Source: Patescibacteria group bacterium (GTDB taxonomy: Bacteria > Patescibacteriota > Patescibacteriia > Patescibacteriales > JAQVLT01). Taken from it: a stretch of DNA of 42,238 nt. The notes under the pieces are model-generated. The model worked only from the letters and a program-made list of their open reading frames with translations, ran no database searches and was not told the origin of the DNA. Positions 30,910 through 38,500 of this stretch are shown one piece after another. Location of the stretch: contig JAQVLT010000007.1 of NCBI GenBank assembly GCA_028704015.1, positions 13,632 through 55,869 on the forward strand, in the 5' to 3' direction. A program made the translations under genes and the position numbers. The first letter of the stretch is position 1; the number at the start of each line of letters is the position of its first letter.

Positions 30910-32718
30910 ATGAATATCTTTAATAAAAAATCTATTGGTTTGGATATCGCCGATCACACAGTTGAAGCGGCGGAGTTATTAAAAGAGGGGAACGGTTATA
31001 AAATAATTAGCAAAAATCGTTTGGCGATCGAGCCGGGCGTGGTTGAATCGGGGCGAATTAAAAATGAAAAAAGACTGGGTGAGATAATTGCGAAATTATT
31101 TAAAGAAGCAAAACCCTCTGCTATTACTGATAAAAAAATTATTTTTGGCTTGCCGGAAAGTCAAATTTACACTTATGTTTTAAGATTGGGCGCGCACAAA
31201 GAAAAAGATCGGGAAGCGTTAGTGTTAGTTGAAGCGAAAAAAATAGTTCCGCTTGAAGAAGAAAATTTAATTTTTTACTTTCAAGTTATAAAAATTTTGG
31301 AAAGCGGCGAAACAGAAATTTTATTAGTAGCAGCTAATCGAGAAAGCATTTTGGAGTGGTATGACTTTTTCCGCAAGCAAAACATAAAAGTAGGTATTAT
31401 TGACATTGAGCCGTTAGCTATTTACCGCAGCCTTTTTGAAAAAAACACCCAGAAACCGACCGCAATTTTGGATTTAGGAGCCGCCAATTCCAAAGTTTAT
31501 TTATTTGATAAAGATGGGTTACGGCATTCGTATGTCATAAATATTGCCGGCGATAAAATAACTAAAGATTTAGCGGAGAAATTTAAAATATCTTTCGCGG
31601 AAGCCGAAGAACAAAAAATAGCCAACGGATTGAATGGGGAGCGTAAAGAAATTGCGGATGTTATAAAAAAACATTTAGAAGCTATTTTGGCGGAATTAAA
31701 AGAATCATTTGATTTTTTTATTAAAAAAACCAATCAAAACATCGCGGAAGTTATTTTAGTCGGTGGTACCGGGAAGATGATAGGCATAGTTGATTATTTC
31801 AAAGATTCATTGAATCTCCCCGTAAAATTAGGCGAATCTCCTTTGATAAAAAGCGATCTTCCTTTTGAGTATTTGGAATCCGCCGGTTTGGCCTTGCGAG
31901 GATTGGGCAGGGTTATAACAAAAGATGAAAAAAGTTTTGATTTGGATCAAGTGGAAGAAGATAGTAAATTGTTGGGAAAATTGGCGGAAGTCAAAAAATC
32001 TGATGCTAAAATTTTAAAAAAAGAAGAGAAAAATTATGGCGCGATTCAAAGCGACGAAGAGCCTGAGGGGGGCGATGAGGATAAGTATAGTAGCCAATCA
32101 CAACAGCTGGAAAAAATTAAAAAAGACAATCAACAGATTGAAAAGAAATTGCGCAATCAAAAGATCGCTTTAGTTATAATTTTAGCCGTTGGCTTGATTG
32201 CCGTTGGTTTGGCTTTTTTGTATCGCGTTTATGGAACAAAAAAAGAAACTAAAAATAATAGCGCTGACTTTGGCCAATATTCACAAATTCAAACCGTAGA
32301 CATAAAAGTTCCCGTGGCCGTTGAGCCAAAACAGTATACCGCCGAACGTGTTTCCGGCAGAATCATTGAAAATTTTATTCAGACTTTAGGCGATTATGAT
32401 TCTATGATAAATAATTCTGAAGCCGCAGTGGAAAATGTTTTAAACCAGGGAGAGGCAATAATTCCTGAGCCAATAAATAAAAGTACTATATTAAGCGCAA
32501 CCACTACGCCCATAACTGTACGCTGGATTGTTTATCGTGAGGCGGAAGCGGATAGTTTGTTTTTAAATGAATTGGAAAAAAACAACAAAAATAAAGAAAA
32601 ATATATTCTAAGCGGTATTATTAAAAAAAGAGCGGAGCCGACTGAAAATAGCGGCATTTATTATCTCGATGCTTCCGCAACCGTGTTTGGCAATAAGCTG
32701 ATTGATTTTGGCAAATAA
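30910..32718 (+). CDS. pilM: PilM with an additional transmembrane and extracytoplasmic C-terminal part
   Basis: 602 residues from ATG 30910; the frame is open upstream to 30820 but that overlaps the PilX-like gene. Residues 1 to about 345 are an actin-like PilM ATPase fold: IGLDIADHTVEAAEL (phosphate 1), PTAILDLGAANSKVYLFD (phosphate 2), VILVGGTGKMIGI (adenosine), with QIYTYVLRL and VEAKKIVPL as in PilM. Typical PilM ends here. This protein continues with an acidic linker, a coiled coil (about 395-418), one transmembrane helix (419-439) and about 160 extracytoplasmic residues. No PilN or PilO gene follows, so the tail may replace PilN by fusing the cytoplasmic ring to the inner-membrane part. 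That functional reading is inference. Confidence 0.88.
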   Translation: MNIFNKKSIGLDIADHTVEAAELLKEGNGYKIISKNRLAIEPGVVESGRIKNEKRLGEIIAKLFKEAKPSAITDKKIIFGLPESQIYTYVLRLGAHKEKDREALVLVEAKKIVPLEEENLIFYFQVIKILESGETEILLVAANRESILEWYDFFRKQNIKVGIIDIEPLAIYRSLFEKNTQKPTAILDLGAANSKVYLFDKDGLRHSYVINIAGDKITKDLAEKFKISFAEAEEQKIANGLNGERKEIADVIKKHLEAILAELKESFDFFIKKTNQNIAEVILVGGTGKMIGIVDYFKDSLNLPVKLGESPLIKSDLPFEYLESAGLALRGLGRVITKDEKSFDLDQVEEDSKLLGKLAEVKKSDAKILKKEEKNYGAIQSDEEPEGGDEDKYSSQSQQLEKIKKDNQQIEKKLRNQKIALVIILAVGLIAVGLAFLYRVYGTKKETKNNSADFGQYSQIQTVDIKVPVAVEPKQYTAERVSGRIIENFIQTLGDYDSMINNSEAAVENVLNQGEAIIPEPINKSTILSATTTPITVRWIVYREAEADSLFLNELEKNNKNKEKYILSGIIKKRAEPTENSGIYYLDASATVFGNKLIDFGK

Positions 32719-32738
32719 TTTATTTTTTTAATTTTTCG

Positions 32739-32747
32739 TGTTATAAT
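32739..32747 (+). promoter_or_regulatory. extended -10 promoter of the pilin array
   Basis: TGTTATAAT (TATAAT 32742-32747), 20 bp before ATG 32767. No TTGACA-like box at 17 bp. Predicted transcription start is about 32754, giving a leader of about a dozen nucleotides. Confidence 0.6.
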
Positions 32748-32766
32748 AAATGTGGATAACTTCTTC

Positions 32767-33279
32767 ATGAAAACATTTAAAAAAAAACAAAACGGATTTA
32801 CTTTGATTGAACTTTTAATCGTGATTGTTATTATTGGCATATTGGCGGTAATAATTTTTGCGGTGTTAAATCCTTTGGCCAGATTTCAGGACTCGCGTGA
32901 CGCCGTTAGGCGCGAAGAAGTATATATGATTGCCAATGCCATCAAATTGGATCAACTTGATCACGGCGGGTATTATCTGGACGAAATAAAAAGTATTACG
33001 GACGGCGAAGTATATATGATTAACAATTTGGCAGGCGCCGGTGGTTGTGACGATCAAAACGCGTATTGCGACACTCCGGTAAGTAGTGACACAAATTGCG
33101 TAAATCTTAGTTCTTTGGTGTCTCGTGGCTATTTGGGGGAATTACCGATTAGCAAAAACGGAGCCGGCTCGTGGTCGGATTTAATTACCGGTTATACTTT
33201 GGAAAAAACCGCTACCGGAACAGTTATTGTACGCGCTTGTGAATCTGAAAATACCGGCGAAATTAGGACAGTAAGATAA
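32767..33279 (+). CDS. type IV pilin, array member 1
   Basis: 170 residues from ATG 32767; an in-frame GTG at 32752 is less likely because it would fall on the predicted transcription start. Leader MKTFKKKQNG, then FTLIELLIVIVIIGILAVIIFAVLNPLARF, Glu at mature +5. The globular half has Cys residues and ends GYTLEKTATGTVIVRACESENTGEIRTVR. It shares the C-terminal TGYTLEK...R(A/S)CESEN block with members 2 and 5 but has its own alpha-helical segment (RREEVYMIANAIKLDQLDHGGY). Confidence 0.93.
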   Translation: MKTFKKKQNGFTLIELLIVIVIIGILAVIIFAVLNPLARFQDSRDAVRREEVYMIANAIKLDQLDHGGYYLDEIKSITDGEVYMINNLAGAGGCDDQNAYCDTPVSSDTNCVNLSSLVSRGYLGELPISKNGAGSWSDLITGYTLEKTATGTVIVRACESENTGEIRTVR

Positions 33280-33302
33280 ATATTATTAATTAAAAAATAT
33301 TT

Positions 33303-33794
33303 ATGAAAAGAAATAATCAATTTGGTTTTACTTTGATCGAATTATTAATTGTGATCGCCATAATTGCTATAATCGCCGCTGTGGCTTTTGTCGCTCTTGA
33401 TCCGCTTACTCGCTTTAAGGATTCGCGTGATTCTCGGCGTTGGCAAGATGTGACGTCAATGGCGGATGCGATTGTTGTTAAGCAAGTTGACAATCGCGGT
33501 TATCACGCGGACATCATTTCCAGCTCTACGGCTGATTTGGTCTATCCTATTGGCAGTTGCACTAGCGGTTGTGTTACCGCTGCTTGTGATACCAGCATGG
33601 GCACAACTACTCATTTAGATTTATCAGAATTGGTAACAGATGGTTATTTGGGAGCTATTCCGGTCAGCCCGGACGGCACCGGTTCCTGGTCAACTAGCAC
33701 CACCGGTTATACTTTGGAAAAGAAAACAACCGGCGCAATAATTATTCGTTCTTGCGAGTCGGAAAATTCCGATGAAATAAAAGTTATTAGATAA
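33303..33794 (+). CDS. type IV pilin, array member 2
   Basis: 163 residues. Leader MKRNNQFG, then FTLIELLIVIAIIAIIAAVAFVALDPLTRFKDSRDSRRW. Close relative of member 5: both have the ALDPLTRF(K/R)D(S/A)RDSRRW helix and the strings LVTDGYLGA(I/V)PVSPDG and IIIRSCESEN. Several Cys residues likely form disulfides. Ends EIKVIR. 23 bp after member 1. Confidence 0.93.
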   Translation: MKRNNQFGFTLIELLIVIAIIAIIAAVAFVALDPLTRFKDSRDSRRWQDVTSMADAIVVKQVDNRGYHADIISSSTADLVYPIGSCTSGCVTAACDTSMGTTTHLDLSELVTDGYLGAIPVSPDGTGSWSTSTTGYTLEKKTTGAIIIRSCESENSDEIKVIR

Positions 33795-33805
33795 TATTAT
33801 TAATT

Positions 33806-34282
33806 ATGCGTAATTATCAAAATAAAAGAGGTTTTACTTTAATTGAACTTTTAATTGTTATTGGAATTATTGCTATTTTAGTAGCAGTTATTTTTGTTAT
33901 CCTTAATCCTTTGGAGCTTTTTTCTCGTTCGCGCAATGCGCAACGATGGGTGAAGATTTCAGAGCTATTAACCGCGATTAATGTTTATGCGGTGCATCAC
34001 GACGGCACGGTGCCTAATTCCGCTGACTGGACGGAAGATAAAAATTTCGTGTTGGGAACTGGTACTGGCTGCAATACAACTTGCAGCGCTACTACTACAG
34101 AGTTTAATTGTCTGGAGTTGTCGGATTTGGTGGATGATAAAAGAATTTCATCCATTCCGTTGGACCCTAGATATGGCACTGATTCTAACACTGATTTTTG
34201 GGTTAGGCGAGCTAGTGGAACGATAGTTACTGTCGGTGTTTGCGATCCCGAATTGGAAGAAAATATTGAATTAACCAGATAA
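33806..34282 (+). CDS. type IV pilin, array member 3
   Basis: 158 residues. Leader MRNYQNKRG, then FTLIELLIVIGIIAILVAVIFVILNPLELFSRSRNAQRW. Paired with member 4: both have NPLELF(S/A)(R/K)SRNAQRW(V/M)K(I/V)SELLTAI, GCNTTC, DDKRIS/DNKRIS and VGVCDPE/VGMCDPE. This subtype lacks the GYTLEK...RSCESEN block of members 1, 2 and 5. Ends NIELTR. 11 bp after member 2. Confidence 0.93.
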   Translation: MRNYQNKRGFTLIELLIVIGIIAILVAVIFVILNPLELFSRSRNAQRWVKISELLTAINVYAVHHDGTVPNSADWTEDKNFVLGTGTGCNTTCSATTTEFNCLELSDLVDDKRISSIPLDPRYGTDSNTDFWVRRASGTIVTVGVCDPELEENIELTR

Positions 34283-34287
34283 ATTTC

Positions 34288-34764
34288 ATGAATATCAAAC
34301 TGAGACAAAAGGGTTTTACTTTAATTGAGTTGCTTGTGGTAATTTCAATTATTGCAATTTTGGTAGCAGTAATTTTCGTGGCATTAAATCCTTTAGAGTT
34401 ATTTGCAAAATCGCGTAATGCTCAAAGATGGATGAAAGTCTCCGAATTGTTAACTGCCATTCATCTGGATTTAGTATCAAGCGGCGGTGCGGTTCCTAAT
34501 GAGTCATCATGGGCAAGCGGAACGGTTTATGTTTTAGGAACTGATAGCTCTGGTTGCAATACCACTTGTACTGCCACAACTACCAATAGCGCCTGTTTGG
34601 ATTTATCAGACTTAATAGATAATAAAAGAATCTCTCAAATTCCGATGGATCCAAAGACGGGAACAGATGCCAATACGGATATTTATGTTTACCGCGACGA
34701 AACAATAATTACCGTAGGCATGTGCGATCCGGAGGCAGGTGAAATAATAAAATTGACCAGATAG
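34288..34764 (+). CDS. type IV pilin, array member 4
   Basis: 158 residues, same length as member 3 and clearly its duplicate. Leader MNIKLRQKG, then FTLIELLVVISIIAILVAVIFVALNPLELFAKSRNAQRW. C-terminus VGMCDPEAGEIIKLTR. Differences cluster in the mid-region likely exposed on the pilus (HLDLVSSGGAVPNESSW against VYAVHHDGTVPNSADW in member 3). Only 5 bp after member 3. The 86-bp gap that follows holds an AT-only inverted repeat (TTTTAAAATT/AATTTTAAAA, 34767-34790). Confidence 0.93.
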   Translation: MNIKLRQKGFTLIELLVVISIIAILVAVIFVALNPLELFAKSRNAQRWMKVSELLTAIHLDLVSSGGAVPNESSWASGTVYVLGTDSSGCNTTCTATTTNSACLDLSDLIDNKRISQIPMDPKTGTDANTDIYVYRDETIITVGMCDPEAGEIIKLTR

Positions 34765-34850
34765 ATTTTTAAAATTAGTTAATTTTAAAATATAAAAATA
34801 CAAGTTTCAAATTTTTACATCCTTGTGTTTTTAATAATTATTAATAAACT

Positions 34851-35363
34851 ATGAAAAAAATGACAAACAAAAAGGGTTTTACCCTAATTGAGCTCTTGAT
34901 CGTAATTGCGATCATTGCTATTATCGCGGCCGTAGCTTTTGTGGCTCTTGATCCGCTAACAAGATTCAGAGACGCCAGAGATTCACGTCGCTGGGCGGAT
35001 ATTTCCGCTATTATGACCGCTATTAAAGTAGACCAGGTTGATAATAAAGGGCATTATGTGACCGCCATTAATAACATTCCTGCGGCTAGTTCTACCTGGG
35101 TTTATATGATCGGAACAGACATTAGCGGTTGCGAGGCGTATGATGCTTATTGCGACACGGACGTAACAACCAGTACTAATTGCATTGATTTAGCTGAGTT
35201 AGTAACAGACGGATATTTAGGCGCTGTGCCAGTTAGCCCGGACGGCGACGGAACTTGGGCGGCTTCTTCAACCGGTTATACTCTTCAGAAGAAATCAAAT
35301 GGTTCACTTATTATTCGTTCCTGCGAGTCTGAAAATGCCGACGAAATAATGGTAACCAGATAA
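34851..35363 (+). CDS. type IV pilin, array member 5
   Basis: 170 residues. Leader MKKMTNKKG, then FTLIELLIVIAIIAIIAAVAFVALDPLTRFRDARDSRRW, nearly identical to member 2 in the helix although synonymous codons differ. The mid-loop (VTAINNIPAASSTWVYMIGTDISGCEAYDAYCDT) resembles member 1 (YMINNLAGAGGCDDQNAYCDT) more than member 2. Ends EIMVTR. Last gene of the array, followed by a strong hairpin. Confidence 0.93.
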   Translation: MKKMTNKKGFTLIELLIVIAIIAIIAAVAFVALDPLTRFRDARDSRRWADISAIMTAIKVDQVDNKGHYVTAINNIPAASSTWVYMIGTDISGCEAYDAYCDTDVTTSTNCIDLAELVTDGYLGAVPVSPDGDGTWAASSTGYTLQKKSNGSLIIRSCESENADEIMVTR

Positions 35364-35391
35364 CTTTAAATTTTTAGCAAAAGATGTTTTA

Positions 35392-35440
35392 TAAGCCCCT
35401 CCTCGGCAAAATTGGGCATGGGGAGGGGCTTAAAATTTAT
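35392..35440 (+). terminator. GC-rich hairpin after the pilin array
   Basis: TAAGCCCCTCC (35392-35402) pairs with GGAGGGGCTTA (35422-35432), an 11-bp perfect stem with a 19-nt loop. It is followed by AAAATTTATT rather than a pure T-run, so it may act as a terminator or as an mRNA 3' stabiliser. Confidence 0.7.
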
Positions 35441-35458
35441 TAAAGTTTAAAGAGGTTG

Positions 35459-35501
35459 TCGTCGAATGCGTTTTATTTGTAGCCAAAATGGCGTTCGACG
35501 A
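35459..35501 (+). promoter_or_regulatory. hairpin in the region upstream of the PAS-array gene
   Basis: TCGTCGAATGC (35459-35469) pairs with GCGTTCGACGA (35491-35501), 11 bp with one wobble, around an AT-rich 21-nt loop, 25 bp before the start codon. There is no T-run, so it is not a terminator. It could be a regulatory leader structure or an operator dyad. Confidence 0.45.
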
Positions 35502-35526
35502 TAGTCTCGTGAAATAATTTTAAATT

Positions 35527-38500
35527 ATGGCAAAAAAGGAGGACAAAAATTCATTATTAAAAAATTTTTTCGGTCTTGTCGAAGAAGAACATCGCGATGT
35601 TAATGTTAAAGAATATTGCGATAAATATTGCAAAGATGTTGCCAAAGATTTAATTGAAGAAAAGGAATTTTCCAATTTATTAATCAACAGCTTGCCTGGC
35701 GTTTTTTATCTTTTTAATAAAAAAGGTCGATTTTTGCGTTGGAATAAAAATGTTTCAAAAATAACCGGCTATTCGGAAAAAGAAATAGCCAAAATGAATC
35801 CGCTGGATTTTATCAGCGCCGAAGACCGATCGAGAATGACAAAAATTGTTGCTACTGCTTTTAAAAAAGGTTGGGCGAGCGCTGAAACCAAGCTCGCCAC
35901 CAAGTCGGGGGAAATAATACCTTTTTATCTTACTGGAGCGTTAGCCAAGATTGATGGCAAGGAATATGTGACCGGCATTGGTATTGATATCTCGGAAAAA
36001 TTTGAACTGGAAAAAGAAAATATCAAGATACAAAATCTTTTAAACGAAACCGGCAAGATGGCTAAGGTTGGCGGCTGGGAATTTGACGTTGAAACTATGC
36101 AACAAAAATGGACGGACGAGGTGTATGAAATACATGAGTTGGATAAAGAAAAATTCAAACCCGATGTTAAAAAAGGCGTTAATTTTTATGACAAAAAATC
36201 AAAATCGATTATCGCCAAAGCGGTAGAGGACGCGATTAAATATGGCAAACCATTTGATTTGGAACTCGGAATCATTACCGCTAAAGGAAATCAAAAGAAA
36301 GTGCGCGCTATCGGCAAGGCGGAAAAAGAAAATGGAAAAATCAAAAAAGTTTACGGGACATTCCAAGATATTACTAAATTAAAAAGGGCGGAAACGGATT
36401 TAAAAGAATCTCTGGAAAAATACCGTTTGATAGCACAAAATTCCACTGATGTCATATATATATTAAATTTAAAGAAAAACAAATACGAATATGTCAGCCC
36501 CTCGGTTGAACAGACTTTCGGCTATACCCAAAAAGAAGCTTTGGCTTTGCCGCCCGACTCGGTTATCACGCCGGAATCTTTGCGCTTGCAAGCAAGCGAA
36601 TTGAAAAAAGCTTTAAAAAAAGGAGGAGAAGACTTGACTAAAAGCAAAAGACTGGAATTGGAGGCCATTAAAAAAGACGGCTCAAAGATGTGGGTAGAAA
36701 TTAATGCCAGGTTATTGCTAGACAATAAAAAAAGGCCTTATGCTATTTTGGGGGCGATCAGGGATATTTCAGACAAGAAAAAAATAGAAGAAGAATTAAG
36801 GGATAGTGAAGCAAAATATAAAGCTTGGATTGATCAGGCTGGCGAGGCTTTTTACATGTTGGATACTAAGGGCAGGTATATTTATGCAAATAAAGAAGGT
36901 GAGAGGCTGACAGGGTATACAGTGGAAGAAATGCGCGATAAATCTTTGCTTTCAATTGTGCCTAAATCGGAATTTTTTAAAGTTTTGCCAAAAGTAACTC
37001 ACTATTTGACGCATCCCGGGGAAGTTTTTCCTCTCACGGAAACGGTTATAAAAAAATCAGACGGCACATTAGTGCCTATGATTTCGCGTTTTGTGCCATA
37101 TTATATAAGAGGAAAATTGTCCGGATTTATGGGAATATCTCTGGATATAACGAATCGCAAGCAGGATGAATTAAAAATAAAGGAAAACGAAGAAAGAATC
37201 AGAAGCATTCTTAATACCGCCCCTTATGGCATAGCGGAAATAAATAATAAAGCCGAGTTTGAATATGCCAATCAATATTATTTTAAGCTAATCGGATATA
37301 AACCTGAAGAGTTGGTTGGCAGGCGGGTTTCTGATTTCTTTCCATCGAAAAAAAATACGCAGGAATTTAATGTTTATATAAAAAATCTTGTTAAGAAAAA
37401 ATCGAATCCTGAGCCGTGGATAGGACAAGTGAAGAAAAAAGACGGAAAAGTTATTGATATTCAGAGTAATTGGCAATACAAAAAAAATAGCAAAGGTAAC
37501 GTTGTCGGTTTTGTTATAGTAACAACAGATATTACCGAAAAGAAAAAAGTAGAAAAAGAGATGAAGGATAGTGAAGAGAAATATCGGTATTTATTTGAAA
37601 ATTCTTTGGATTATTTGATTGGCCTGGATAGTAGGGGCCGGATAATTAATATAAATAATGCGGCGTTGGAAGCTTTCGAATACGAAAAAAAAGATTTGCT
37701 TGGTAGAAGAGTCACTGATTTTATTCCGAAAAAATACGTGCCTTTGGCAATCAAAAATTTAACTTTGGAATTTTTAGGCAAAAAAACTTCTGCCATCGAA
37801 ATTGAATTTGCCAATAAATCTGGAAAATTAATACCATTGGAGGTCGGTGAGGGGTCGATTCCTATTTATGAAAGCGGAAAAAGGGCAGGCATTTTATTAA
37901 CGGCGCGCGACATAACCGAACGCAAAGCTGCGGAAAGAGCTCTGCGGGAGAGCGAAGAAAAATACAGGAGGATAGTTGAATTCCAATCAGACCTTGTTTT
38001 TACGATGGATAAGCGCGGCCGAGTCACATCGATCTCCGGACCGGTAGAAAAGTATGGCTACAAGCCGGAAGAAATTGTTGGAACAACTTTTGCTGACGCA
38101 ATACCCAGAAAGAATTTGCCAGGAGCTTTTTTGGATTTCCGCCGGGTAATGAAAGGGGAAAAAGTAAAATCAGAAACCGCCTTGTTGGATAAAAATGGCA
38201 AACCGTACTACGTAGAATTTATCAATATGCCGCTATATGAGGATGGCAAAATCGTTGGCACGTCCGGAATTATTAAAGAAATTAATGAGAAAAAAAAGGC
38301 GGAATTAGCCCTTCAACAGAGCGAAGAAAAATACAAATCTATTACTGAGCACACGGCCGATATCGTATTTGAACTGAATCTCGAGGGTGTACTCACATCT
38401 GTTAGCGGAAATACAGGGAGTATATTAGGCGTTAAGGCGGAAAAAATGGTCGGCCGGCATTTTCAAAATAAAATCGCTAAAGAAGAACAGGCTAAGGTTT

